Notes under the pieces: generated by a model
What the model saw: the letters and a program-made list of their open reading frames with translations, nothing else
What the model was told of the DNA's origin: nothing
Databases searched by the model: none
Translations under genes and position numbers: made by a program
Part shown: piece after piece, positions 1-6,890 of the stretch
Layout of the letters: every line of letters begins with the position of its first letter
How positions within the stretch are numbered: the stretch's first letter is position 1
From: Oscillospiraceae bacterium
GTDB lineage: Bacteria > Bacillota > Clostridia > UBA1381 > UMGS1253
NCBI GenBank assembly: GCA_015068725.1
Contig: SVKA01000013.1
Location: 1 to 46,554, forward strand
DNA: 46,554 nucleotides
Direction of reading: 5' to 3'

Positions 1-24
1 TGGCTTTATATGAAAACAAAATAT

Positions 25-100
25 TCCTCGTTAGCTCAGTCGGTAGAGCATATGACTGTTAATCATAGGGTCGTTGGTTCAAGCCCAACACGAGGAGCCA
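25..100 (+). tRNA. tRNA-Asn (GTT)
   Basis: A complete cloverleaf is visible. The acceptor stem is TCCTCGT/ACGAGGA, the D arm is GCTC..GAGC, and the anticodon loop CTGTTAA carries GTT at 58-60. The T arm contains GGTTCAAGCC, and the CCA end is encoded at 98-100. Its promoter lies outside the window or in the 24 bases upstream. Confidence 0.96.
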
Positions 101-103
101 AAA

Positions 104-141
104 AAAGCGACAATTTTCTATTGAAGGTTGTCGTTTCTTTT
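104..141 (+). terminator. Terminator of tRNA-Asn
   Basis: The stem CGACAA/TTGTCG is extended by AAA/TTT pairs and followed by TTTCTTTTT. It directly follows the tRNA CCA end, so it probably ends the tRNA transcript before the small gene at 168. Confidence 0.6.
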
Positions 142-167
142 TGTGCTTTTATAAAGAAAAAATTATT

Positions 168-299
168 ATGCCAGATTACAAAAGTATGTACCTCGATTTA
201 TTTAATTCAATTACCGATGCGATTGAAAAAATGTCTGAGGCTCAGAAAAAAGCAGAGGAAGCTTATATTAACTCGGAAGACGAAGACGAGGAAAGCTAA
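168..299 (+). CDS. Small acidic helical protein, 43 aa (paralogue of 6732-6875)
   Basis: This small protein of unknown function begins MPDYKSMY and continues LFNSITDAIE. It is predicted largely helical and ends in a very acidic tail (about nine D/E in the last ten residues). It is accepted as real because a second gene at 6732 encodes a close relative: the blocks PDYKSMY, LFNSITDA, SEAQK and AEEAYI are shared while codons differ. Both copies sit just downstream of a tRNA gene and its terminator. There is no good ribosome site (only A-rich AAAGAAAAAA). A weak promoter (TTGTCG at 128, 16 bp, TATAAA at 150) would start the message only a few bases before the ATG, so translation may be nearly leaderless. 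I recall similar short proteins as conserved unknowns in Clostridia. Confidence 0.75.
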   Translation: MPDYKSMYLDLFNSITDAIEKMSEAQKKAEEAYINSEDEDEES

Positions 300-306
300 A
301 ACAACA

Positions 307-333
307 GGGCACGCAAATGCGTGCCCTTAAATA
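307..333. terminator. Shared terminator between convergent genes
   Basis: A perfect 8-bp stem GGGCACGC/GCGTGCCC with an AAAT loop lies between the small plus-strand gene and the convergent AraC gene. T-rich tracts on both sides are modest, so it may act in both directions. Confidence 0.7.
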
Positions 334-343
334 TTATTTACAC

Positions 344-1165
344 CTATTCAGCCTCAATCTCACTTTTGCGTCTTTTTATATATGTCTGTGGTGAAAAGCC
401 TGTTTTTGACTTAAATACCTTTGAAAAATAGAATGGGTCGCAATAGCCGCAACATGTTGCAATCTCGGCAACAGAGAAAACGTTGTTTTCAATAAGACTG
501 CAGGCATACTGTACACGAAGGTTGTTTACATACTCCGTAAAGCCTATTCCCATATTCTTTTTAAAGATTGACGAAAGGTATTTTGGAGTATAACCAAATA
601 TATTTGAAATTTTTTTCAGCGAAAGATCTGTCTCGGTATAGTGGTTATCAATATAGTAAACAATAAGTTCAAATTTGTTTTCATTTTTCTTTTTAAAATC
701 GACATAATTAGATTCTTCGCTTATAAATGAAAGAGTATAAAGAAGCACCCCTTCTGTCAAAAGATTTGAGTTGCTATGTGTAAGTTTGGTAATTGAACTC
801 ATCCAAAAATCAATAAGGTGGTCAAAATTTTCAAACACAGGGTTTTCTGCAGAAATATTAAGCTCAGAAAAAATTCCCTGAACGCTTTCGCCCATAAAAC
901 TTATGTATATGTACATAAAATCGTCGCTTGTCTCAATTTCGTGAAAATACTGAGGAAAGCTGAAAAACAGACAGCCCTTTTTTAACTTAAACTCCTTTGA
1001 GTTCAGCTTCAAAGTACCCGTGCCGCTTGTTACCAGAAACATATGGTTTATCGGATAATAGAAGGGCTGTTTGAGCTTGTGAAAATCTGTTTCAAAAACA
1101 AAATTTACAGTTTTTATATCACCGTTATAGTTTTTTGCAGGAACGAATTTACAAATGCTTCGCAT
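344..1165 (-). CDS. AraC-family transcriptional regulator
   Basis: A DNA-binding regulator of 273 aa. The N-terminal ~150 residues look like a cupin-type effector domain. The last ~100 residues carry the paired helix-turn-helix of AraC/XylS proteins, with LSLKKISNIFGYTPKYLSSIFKK and, in the second unit, VAEIATCCGYCDPFYFSKVF, ending in the usual GFSPQTYIKRR. The start at 1165 is chosen because GAGGTGAGGT lies directly upstream; a longer reading from 1201 would begin inside the promoter. It is divergent from the oxidoreductase at 1304, its most likely target. The ligand cannot be read from sequence; a sugar or sugar acid is the inference from the neighbours. Confidence 0.9.
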   Translation of the reverse strand: MRSICKFVPAKNYNGDIKTVNFVFETDFHKLKQPFYYPINHMFLVTSGTGTLKLNSKEFKLKKGCLFFSFPQYFHEIETSDDFMYIYISFMGESVQGIFSELNISAENPVFENFDHLIDFWMSSITKLTHSNSNLLTEGVLLYTLSFISEESNYVDFKKKNENKFELIVYYIDNHYTETDLSLKKISNIFGYTPKYLSSIFKKNMGIGFTEYVNNLRVQYACSLIENNVFSVAEIATCCGYCDPFYFSKVFKSKTGFSPQTYIKRRKSEIEAE

Positions 1166-1183
1166 ATACCTCACCTCAGTTTT

Positions 1184-1212
1184 ATTATGAAATAAAAACA
1201 CGCAAAAGTCAA
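1184..1212 (-). promoter_or_regulatory. SigA-type promoter of the first AraC gene
   Basis: On the minus strand, TTGACT (1207-1212) and CATAAT (1184-1189) are separated by 17 bp. The predicted transcript starts just ahead of the ribosome site for the gene at 1165. Confidence 0.7.
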
Positions 1213-1218
1213 TAAATT

Positions 1219-1233
1219 AAGGAAAATTTCCTT
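1219..1233. promoter_or_regulatory. Perfect inverted repeat, candidate operator
   Basis: AAGGAAA-A-TTTCCTT lies in the divergent intergenic region, just upstream of the AraC promoter and ~70 bp before the oxidoreductase start. Its symmetry and position suit regulator binding. A possible plus promoter for the oxidoreductase (TTCACA at 1254, 17 bp, TATATT at 1277) lies just downstream of it, but its start point would be very close to the ribosome site. Confidence 0.4.
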
Positions 1234-1303
1234 GTCAAAAAGGATTTTTTCCATTCACAGCAAATAAGGTATGTGTTATATTATGACAAAAGGAGATGGG
1301 TAT

Positions 1304-2404
1304 ATGAAAAATGATGTTATAAAGCTTGGAATAGTAGGACTTGGAAGAGGTCTCAGCATTGTCAAGGATATTTTATGCGATACAGATGTCAAGGTTAGTG
1401 CTATCTGCGACCGTAACGGTGAAAAAATTGAAAGTGCAAAGGCATATTTTGACGAGGTAAATGTTACGGGATATGAGTGCTATGAGGATTTTGATGAATT
1501 TTTAAAGGCAGATACGGACGCAATTATTGTTGCAACCGACGCGATTTATCACGTTCCGTTTGTTATTAAAGCGATGGACGCAGGCAAGCATGTTTTAAGC
1601 GAAATTCCTGCTGTAAATTCGCTCGAAGAGGCGAAAATGTTGAAAAAAGCCGTTTCCTCACATCCCGAGCTTAAATATATGGCGGGTGAAAATGACTGCT
1701 TTCTCGGATTTATCGAGGCGTGGAAGAAAATGTATGAGGATGGCAAGTTTGGCGAAGCGGTTTATGCTGAAGCAGAATATCTGCATGGTCCGAAAGACAT
1801 AAACTTCAAAGCGGAGGATTATCCAAAGGAGCATTGGCGCACATTTAATCCCGCAATCAAATATGTAACACATGATTTGGGCCCGCTTTTGTATATTATG
1901 AATGACAGGGTTGTGTCTGTTAACTGTCAGGAGCCTGACGTTGTTTGCAATCCGTACAAGGAAAAAGGCTCAGAAAACGCAGTTGCACTTTTTAAAACTG
2001 CAAAAGGAGCTGTTATAAGGATATTTATCTGCTTCGGCGCTTATGTAGGATGCACACACAACTATGCGCTATATGGAACAAAGGGAAGTATAATGTTTGA
2101 CAAGTGCGCGCCGCGCCGCGAAGCACATTCTTTCGCAAGATTTTCCGATATACCCGGAAAGGATGAGATGATTGACATTCCAATTACATGCGGCTCGTTT
2201 GGTGATGGCAAAGGCGTAAGCCACCTTGGTATTGACAGAAAAATGATGAGAGCGTTTATAGAGTCAATAAAAAATGATACAAAGCCACCTGTTGATGTTG
2301 ACTTGGCTATACGTATGTCGCTTCCGGGCATATATGCACATGAGTCTGCACTGCAAAATGGTGCACCTATTGAAATCCCCGATGTTGACGAGTTTGATAT
2401 TTAA
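1304..2404 (+). CDS. Gfo/Idh/MocA-family oxidoreductase
   Basis: Predicted NAD(P)-dependent dehydrogenase or related enzyme acting on a sugar or cyclitol, 366 aa. The N-terminal Rossmann fold opens with KLGIVGLGRG (residues 7-16). The family position GKHVLSE-x-P follows at 95-102. The C-terminal alpha/beta domain includes YVTHDLGPLLYIM, a pattern common in this superfamily. The start is set by AAAGGAGATGGG just upstream; an upstream in-frame ATG at 1271 overlaps a likely -10 element. The catalytic lysine of the usual EKP motif is replaced (E-I-P at 100-102), so it may not be a standard sugar dehydrogenase. It is divergent from an AraC gene and convergent with another, 18 bp away. Confidence 0.88.
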   Translation: MKNDVIKLGIVGLGRGLSIVKDILCDTDVKVSAICDRNGEKIESAKAYFDEVNVTGYECYEDFDEFLKADTDAIIVATDAIYHVPFVIKAMDAGKHVLSEIPAVNSLEEAKMLKKAVSSHPELKYMAGENDCFLGFIEAWKKMYEDGKFGEAVYAEAEYLHGPKDINFKAEDYPKEHWRTFNPAIKYVTHDLGPLLYIMNDRVVSVNCQEPDVVCNPYKEKGSENAVALFKTAKGAVIRIFICFGAYVGCTHNYALYGTKGSIMFDKCAPRREAHSFARFSDIPGKDEMIDIPITCGSFGDGKGVSHLGIDRKMMRAFIESIKNDTKPPVDVDLAIRMSLPGIYAHESALQNGAPIEIPDVDEFDI

Positions 2405-2422
2405 AAAAATTAAATGGGGGTA

Positions 2423-3253
2423 TTATTTTTTCTTTTTTTCTTTTCGATATTCTCCTGTTGTCATTCCTTTTATGGATTTAAACGCACGGCACAGAGATTT
2501 TGCATCGGTAAAACCAACTTCGCCGGCAATGGTATCAACGCAGTAGTCTGTCAACTCAAGCAAGGTACACGCCATTTTGATTCTGTATTTATTTAAAAAA
2601 CTATGAAAAGTATCACCGGTTATATACTTGAAAGTTTTACAAAAACTTCCCTTGCTGTAACCACAAAGCTTCGCGGCATCTTCTAGGCGGAGAGGTCCGG
2701 CATATCCATATTGAATAAGTTCGAGCGCTTTTTCGATGTTTGCGACGAGGTGTTTTTCTGTATTTGCTTGTTTCAAAGGAGCGGAGGTTTGAAACTCGCG
2801 AATGATATATGCACATATTTTATACAAATTTCCTTTGAGAGTGAGGTCTGAAAAATCTGCACTATTTTTTTGCAGAGCAATTATTTCATTAAACATATTA
2901 AAGAGTTTTTGATTATTATTTTCATCAACTTTTATTATAGGATTTTGGGCGGTAATATTTACAAATAAATTAAAGTATTCCAAAAGAAAAACAGGGCCTA
3001 CCTCGAATACCAAATTGCGACAGTCATCGCTGTTTTTACCGGGAAATTCATGTGATTCCATTGAACCGATTATAATTAAGTCTCCTTGTTTTAAACGCTT
3101 TTCTTCGTTATCGACAACAATGGAATATTCTCCTTCGATGCAATAATTGAATTCTATTTCAGGATGTCTGTGTTTTTCGAATTTTCCAATTTTATTGCAA
3201 GATTTGGATATAGAATATGGCTTTTCTCCAAGAAGCATTTTTTGATAAAGCAT
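2423..3253 (-). CDS. AraC-family regulator with N-terminal cupin
   Basis: A 276-aa regulator. The N-terminal half has a cupin-like sensor pattern (KHRHPEIEFNYCIEGEYSIVVDNEE). The C-terminal half has the AraC helix-turn-helix (LRLEDAAKLCGYSKGSFCKTFKY, then VDTIAGEVGFTDAKSLCRAFK) and ends in a lysine-rich tail. The start at 3253 is chosen because GGGGGTGATTGT precedes it; the upstream alternative at 3280 is unlikely because the -10 element lies there. It faces the aminotransferase gene across a 186-bp region with promoters in both directions, direct repeats and a palindrome, so control of the aminotransferase is the simplest inference. Confidence 0.9.
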   Translation of the reverse strand: MLYQKMLLGEKPYSISKSCNKIGKFEKHRHPEIEFNYCIEGEYSIVVDNEEKRLKQGDLIIIGSMESHEFPGKNSDDCRNLVFEVGPVFLLEYFNLFVNITAQNPIIKVDENNNQKLFNMFNEIIALQKNSADFSDLTLKGNLYKICAYIIREFQTSAPLKQANTEKHLVANIEKALELIQYGYAGPLRLEDAAKLCGYSKGSFCKTFKYITGDTFHSFLNKYRIKMACTLLELTDYCVDTIAGEVGFTDAKSLCRAFKSIKGMTTGEYRKEKKKK

Positions 3254-3270
3254 ACAATCACCCCCAAAAA

Positions 3271-3299
3271 AGCATATCAAAAATAAAAATGCTTGTCAA
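3271..3299 (-). promoter_or_regulatory. SigA-type promoter of the second AraC gene
   Basis: On the minus strand, TTGACA (3294-3299) and TATGCT (3271-3276) are spaced 17 bp apart, ~20 bp before the start codon at 3253. Confidence 0.7.
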
Positions 3300-3308
3300 T
3301 ATCGATGT

Positions 3309-3326
3309 GAATTTTTGCGAATTTTT
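3309..3326. promoter_or_regulatory. 10-bp-spaced direct repeat, candidate AraC site
   Basis: GAATTTTT occurs twice, at 3309-3316 and 3319-3326, one helical turn apart. It lies 16 bp upstream of the -35 box of the aminotransferase promoter. Same-face direct repeats are typical of AraC-type binding sites. The low complexity keeps confidence modest. Confidence 0.4.
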
Positions 3327-3341
3327 AAACAATATTTAGCC

Positions 3342-3370
3342 TTGAAAAAAGAGCCTGCAGGCTGTATTAT
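3342..3370 (+). promoter_or_regulatory. Promoter with a palindrome filling its spacer
   Basis: TTGAAA (3342-3347), 17 bp, TATTAT (3365-3370). The spacer contains the perfect 12-bp palindrome AGCCTGCAGGCT (3352-3363). A protein bound there would block RNA polymerase directly, so this looks like a repressor site as well as a promoter. Confidence 0.65.
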
Positions 3371-3439
3371 AAAGGGGAATTAGGAAAAAAAATTGTGTTG
3401 AGATTAATTTGGAAAAATCAACAGAGAGGAGAACATATT

Positions 3440-4603
3440 ATGTATAGAATGGGTAAAGAAGAGGTAGATGCAGTTGCAAGAGTTATATATTCAAAAAAAC
3501 TCTTTAAGGTAAACGACGGCGCAAATCAGGAGGTTGCAAATTTTGAAAAGGAAATGCGTGAAAAAATGTGTATAAAACACGCTGTTTTAATGACGTCAGG
3601 ATTTGGTGCGTTGCAAGCGGCTTTGGTAGGAATGAACATTGGCCCCGGAGATGAGGTAATTGTGCCTGCATATACATATATAGCAACAGCTATGGCAGTT
3701 GTATCGGTAGGTGCTATGCCTGTTGTCGCAGAGATTGATGACTCTTTAATGATAGATCCCTACGACATTGAAAAGAAAATAACACCTAAAACAAAGGCTG
3801 TAATTCCGGTACATATGGGAGGCTATCCATGTGATATGGACGCTATTATGGCAGTTGCAAAGAAGCACAATATAAAAGTTTTGGAGGACGCTTGTCAGGC
3901 GGTTGGCGGTTCATATAAAGGGAAAAGACTTTCTACAATAGGTGATGCAGGAGCATTTAGCTTTAATTATTTTAAAAACATCAGCGCAGGTGAAGGTGGA
4001 GCGCTTATGACAAATGATAAAGAAATTTTTGAAAACGGACTTATATTCCATGACAGCTGTGCGATAGCGTATTTCGGTGATCAGATGAGTGGTTTTTCAG
4101 CAGAACCGTTTTGCGGAACGGAGATGAGAACAAACGAAATTACAGCGGCAATTATGCGTGTTCAGCTCACAAGACTTGATGGAATTTTGGACGATTTGAG
4201 AAAAAACAAGAAAAAGCTTATGGCACTTCTTGCTCCGTATACAGAGTTTGTAGTGTCAAATGACCCTGAGGGTGAATGCTCTTGTAAAATAACATTGAAG
4301 TTTGATTCGAAACAAAAGGCACTTGATTTTAAAGAAAAGATGCCATCGGCGAGCATTCCTGCTTATTTAGGTAAGCATGTATACAATGATTGGAAGATGA
4401 TAATTGAGAAGAGGGGCGCAAGAAATCCTCGTATGAATCCATTTTTATTTGAGGAAAACAGGGGCTTTGAATTCCCTGTTGATGCGTGTGAAAAGAGCCT
4501 CGAAATTCTGGCAAAACATGCACACATTGAAATTAACCCCGATTGGACAGAGGAAGATATCAAGGCAAAGGCTGATGAAATTATTGCAGCGTTAAAACAA
4601 TAA
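3440..4603 (+). CDS. DegT/DnrJ/EryC1/StrS-family PLP aminotransferase
   Basis: A fold-type I PLP enzyme of the sugar-aminotransferase family, 387 aa, the usual length. Visible features are the early SGFGALQAAL segment, GDEVIVPAYTYIATAMAV, aspartate D150 in KVLEDACQAVGGSYKG (ring-nitrogen partner) and the Schiff-base lysine K179 in SFNYFKNISAGEGG. The start at 3440 follows AGAGGAGAA. Family members transaminate keto-sugars or cyclitols, or act as dehydratases. Neighbouring oxidoreductase genes support sugar or inositol-type chemistry, but the substrate is not readable. It is transcribed alone, with a promoter at 3342 and a terminator at 4613. Confidence 0.9.
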   Translation: MYRMGKEEVDAVARVIYSKKLFKVNDGANQEVANFEKEMREKMCIKHAVLMTSGFGALQAALVGMNIGPGDEVIVPAYTYIATAMAVVSVGAMPVVAEIDDSLMIDPYDIEKKITPKTKAVIPVHMGGYPCDMDAIMAVAKKHNIKVLEDACQAVGGSYKGKRLSTIGDAGAFSFNYFKNISAGEGGALMTNDKEIFENGLIFHDSCAIAYFGDQMSGFSAEPFCGTEMRTNEITAAIMRVQLTRLDGILDDLRKNKKKLMALLAPYTEFVVSNDPEGECSCKITLKFDSKQKALDFKEKMPSASIPAYLGKHVYNDWKMIIEKRGARNPRMNPFLFEENRGFEFPVDACEKSLEILAKHAHIEINPDWTEEDIKAKADEIIAALKQ

Positions 4604-4612
4604 AATACAAAA

Positions 4613-4650
4613 GCCGGTCTGGCGCAAATGCACTGGGCCGGCATTTTTTA
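4613..4650 (+). terminator. Terminator of the aminotransferase gene
   Basis: The stem GCCGGTC/GGCCGGC (one G-T pair) with a ~16-base loop is followed by ATTTTTTATT, 10 bp after the stop codon. Confidence 0.8.
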
Positions 4651-4762
4651 TTAAAGCGTTAAAAAATCTCTATAAAACAACAAAACAACAAATGTTTCTA
4701 ACATTATTCCATTCAATTTGCCACAGACTCAATATAAAATTGAACAAAGGGAGTTGATATAA

Positions 4763-4942
4763 ATGAAAATAACGTTTTTGGGTGCGGGAAGCACTGTTTT
4801 TGCAAGAAATGTAATAGGCGATTGTATGTGTGTAGAGTCTTTGAGAGACAGTGTTTTTGCCCTTTATGATATTGATACGATTAAAAAGATGGTAGATGAG
4901 CTTATAGATGCTCATGGCGATTATTTGCCAAAATATAATTGA
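4763..4942 (+). pseudogene. Internally deleted relic of a GH4 alpha-galactosidase (MelA-like)
   Basis: A 59-codon open frame with a proper ribosome site (AAAGGGAGTTGAT). Residues 1-38 match the NAD-binding N-terminus of GH4 glycosidases: KITFLGAGSTVFARNVIGDC, then ALYDID. Intact GH4 enzymes are ~430 aa. The remaining residues (KKMVDELIDAHGDYLPKYN) resemble the C-terminal end of the same family as I remember it, so the relic looks like an in-frame removal of ~370 codons rather than simple truncation. It lacks the catalytic middle and cannot be active. It suggests that the locus once handled alpha-galactosides. Confidence 0.75.
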
Positions 4943-4971
4943 TAAAAAATACTACTTTATAAAGATTATAT

Positions 4972-5006
4972 GCGCCCCAAAATACGCAGTGTGTTTTTGG
5001 GCGTTT
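4972..5006 (+). terminator. Probable terminator after the GH4 relic
   Basis: The imperfect stem GCGCCCCAAAA / TTTTTGGGCGT with a ~12-base loop is followed by TTTCAT. It lies 15 bp before the promoter of the next gene. Confidence 0.5.
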
Positions 5007-5021
5007 CATATTGATATAACC

Positions 5022-5050
5022 TTGACAAAAAGCGCCAAAAATGATACTAT
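5022..5050 (+). promoter_or_regulatory. Strong SigA-type promoter of the cupin gene
   Basis: Consensus TTGACA (5022-5027), 17 bp, TACTAT (5045-5050). It places the transcript start near 5057 and rules out the in-frame ATG at 5041 as a start codon. Confidence 0.75.
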
Positions 5051-5082
5051 GTTTGAGAGAAAATACTAAAAGAGGTGCAGTT

Positions 5083-5811
5083 ATGAATTATACAAAAGTA
5101 AGTACAAGTTTTGGCAAAACCACAGAGTTTATGCAGGGTGAAATCGATACTGTAAAAGCTTTTTGCCATAACTTAAACAAAGACGAAAAGCTGCTTTTAG
5201 AGAAAAAAGAAAACTGTGCGCGTATGCTGTTTGTTGTTTTGGGCGGGGCAAAGTTTGAGCAAGAAGTCGCAGTGTATGAATATAATGAAAAGGCACTGTT
5301 TGTTCCAAAGCCGTATACAGATTTTGAAATTGTCGGCATAAACGACTGCACTGTTTTGGAGATACAAATTGAGCTTACAGACGATGAGTGGCAAGAGCTT
5401 TTGTCAAGAAGTGGCAACTTCCCGATTGCAGAGGCTTATGATGCTTTTCCAAAATATAAAGAGGATTGTAAAAGCGAAAAAACTATCAGCAGAATGATTG
5501 TTGACGCAGACATTTTGCCTCGTTTTGGTATGGGCAGCGTTGAAACCTACGGTGATGACAGAGTAGAAAAACACACTCATCCATGTGTTGAACAGCTTTT
5601 CTTTAATTTTGAAGAAAGCAATATGATAGTCGAAATTGACGACGATGATTTCCAGATAGATGGCAGCACAATTATGCATATTCCGCTTGCAAGTGACCAT
5701 GGTGTAAGAGTAGACGCGCCATTTCACATGCATTATTTGTGGATGGATTTTGTTATAGACGAAGAAGGCAATCAGTATCTTAAGGATGCTCATCAGATTA
5801 TTGATGAATAA
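5083..5811 (+). CDS. Cupin-fold protein of unknown function
   Basis: A 242-aa cytoplasmic protein with no signal peptide or membrane segment. The C-terminal half contains a cupin motif 1-like stretch (VEKHTHPCVEQLFFNF), followed by IMHIPLASDHGVRV and HMHYLWMDF, which supply more potential metal-binding histidines. The N-terminal half is beta-rich and could be a degenerate second cupin, so a bicupin is plausible. The start at 5083 follows AGAGGTGCAG. It is transcribed alone from a strong promoter, 40 bp after the GH4 relic's terminator. It could be a sugar isomerase or a ligand-binding protein; neither can be claimed. Confidence 0.75.
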   Translation: MNYTKVSTSFGKTTEFMQGEIDTVKAFCHNLNKDEKLLLEKKENCARMLFVVLGGAKFEQEVAVYEYNEKALFVPKPYTDFEIVGINDCTVLEIQIELTDDEWQELLSRSGNFPIAEAYDAFPKYKEDCKSEKTISRMIVDADILPRFGMGSVETYGDDRVEKHTHPCVEQLFFNFEESNMIVEIDDDDFQIDGSTIMHIPLASDHGVRVDAPFHMHYLWMDFVIDEEGNQYLKDAHQIIDE

Positions 5812-5955
5812 TAGAATCTTACTTCCTTATTAGAAATTTTTGTAATCAAAATTTTGAATAATTTTCCTTGTTTAATACTTAAAAAATTTACATATACTTA
5901 TTATGACAAAGCAACAAACATATTGATTACAAAAAATAAAACGGAGGTAGTAAAA

Positions 5956-6183
5956 ATGGCAATAGTTGATACAATTGCACTTATACTTGTTATAGTCGGC
6001 GGACTTAACTGGGGTTCGATTGGAATTTTCGGCACAGATGTTGTCGCAATGCTTTTTGGAGGACAGCTGTCGGCAATTTCGAGAGTGATTTATACGCTCG
6101 TCGGACTTGGAGCTTTGTGGTCTATTACGATATTGTTTAAGGATAAAGTGCCTGATTCAGCATCACACCATCACGCAAGATAA
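5956..6183 (+). CDS. DUF378-family small membrane protein
   Basis: A 75-aa protein with two hydrophobic segments (about residues 5-25 and 38-62) and the family hallmark GGLNWGSIGIFG in the first. Family members (YuzA-like) are integral membrane proteins of unknown role. The start at 5956 follows ACGGAGGTAG; the longer in-frame reading from 5854 has no support. The C-terminus HHHAR is a natural histidine run. The gene is transcribed alone and ends at a terminator 17 bp downstream. Confidence 0.85.
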   Translation: MAIVDTIALILVIVGGLNWGSIGIFGTDVVAMLFGGQLSAISRVIYTLVGLGALWSITILFKDKVPDSASHHHAR

Positions 6184-6199
6184 AAAATGAGCACAAAAA

Positions 6200-6237
6200 A
6201 CAAAAATCCGCTCGTTCGGGGCGGATTTGTTTTTTTT
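6200..6237 (+). terminator. Terminator of the DUF378 gene
   Basis: The stem CAAAAATCCGC / GCGGATTTG with flanking A/T pairing is followed by a run of eight T. Confidence 0.85.
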
Positions 6238-6328
6238 GTATAAAGTTTGTAAAAATATGTATATTATCAGCATTTTGGCATAATATATAATATATAGCAA
6301 TTTATTTTAATGTTTTTGAAATTTTGTC

Positions 6329-6357
6329 TTTACAAATGTATTTTTATATGTTATAAT
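6329..6357 (+). promoter_or_regulatory. Promoter of the initiator tRNA
   Basis: TTTACA (6329-6334), 17 bp, perfect TATAAT (6352-6357), about 20 bp ahead of the mature tRNA 5' end. Confidence 0.8.
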
Positions 6358-6376
6358 AACTAAGTAAATTAAATGA

Positions 6377-6453
<77 letters not shown>

Positions 6454-6454
6454 G

Positions 6455-6498
6455 AAAAAGCGAACAATTTAGATGACATCTAAATTGTTCGCTTTTTT
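6455..6498 (+). terminator. Terminator of the initiator tRNA
   Basis: A ~20-bp perfect stem (AAAAAGCGAACAATTTAGAT and its complement) starts two bases after CCA and ends in a T run. Confidence 0.9.
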
Positions 6499-6610
6499 CA
6501 ATAGTTTGAGGGCTTTTTGATAAAATTAGTTTTGAAACAAAAGGGTAGATGCCAAGCGGTTTTGAACCAGACTTGAACTGAAGACAAATTTTAATTTAGT
6601 AAAATATTAT

Positions 6611-6713
6611 AAAAATGCACCCTCTATATTTGCACCTATATGGCGTAAAAATGTGTCGCAGCATTTGAGACTGTGCATTTTTCGTGCGTAGCTTCGGCTG
6701 CGCACTTTTTTAA
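6611..6713 (+). promoter_or_regulatory. Structured leader with a UUCG terminator before a small gene
   Basis: A perfect 10-bp inverted repeat (AAAAATGCAC at 6611-6620, GTGCATTTTT at 6673-6682) is followed by a very stable hairpin. That hairpin is GTGCGTAGC, UUCG loop, GCTGCGCAC (6684-6705), followed by TTTTTT. It ends 18 bases before the ATG at 6732, overlapping the approach to its ribosome site. No new promoter fits between them, so transcription probably has to read through. A possible promoter is AAGACA (6581), 18 bp, TATTAT (6605). The rest of 6499-6610 holds nothing I recognise. Confidence 0.55.
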
Positions 6714-6731
6714 TTTGGGAGGTGAGGTATT

Positions 6732-6875
6732 ATGCCTGATTACAAAAGCATGTATTTTAAGCTGTTTAATTCAATTACCGATGCAATGGAAATTTTGTCC
6801 GAAGCACAAAAAAGTGCCGAGGAAGCGTATATTAGCGCAGAAAACGAAGAAGATACAAAAAATCCTATCATTTGA
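6732..6875 (+). CDS. Small helical protein, 47 aa (paralogue of 168-299)
   Basis: A protein beginning MPDYKSMY with LFNSITDAME, SEAQK and AEEAYI, clearly homologous to the 43-aa protein at 168. Function is unknown; it is probably a single amphipathic helix with a charged tail. The ribosome site GGGAGGTGAGG is excellent, unlike that of its paralogue. The last codons (N-P-I-I-stop) lie inside the terminator hairpin. Like its paralogue it follows a tRNA gene and is preceded by a terminator-like hairpin. Conserved protein with divergent DNA argues for selection on the peptide. Confidence 0.8.
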   Translation: MPDYKSMYFKLFNSITDAMEILSEAQKSAEEAYISAENEEDTKNPII

Positions 6876-6887
6876 TAGGATTTTTTA
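6857..6887. terminator. Bidirectional terminator overlapping the small gene's stop
   Basis: The stem AAAAAATCCTATCA / TGATAGGATTTTTT lies between the convergent small gene and the DUF3794 gene. A- and T-tracts on both sides let it work both ways. Confidence 0.85.
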
Positions 6888-6890
6888 TAT

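Noticed and set aside
10-330. 106-codon open frame across tRNA-Asn and the first small gene
   Set aside because: It translates the tRNA and its terminator and runs in a different frame from the conserved 43-aa protein.
4670-4915. 81-codon minus-strand open frame over the GH4 relic
   Set aside because: The plus-strand frame has clear family sequence and a ribosome site. The minus frame has neither.
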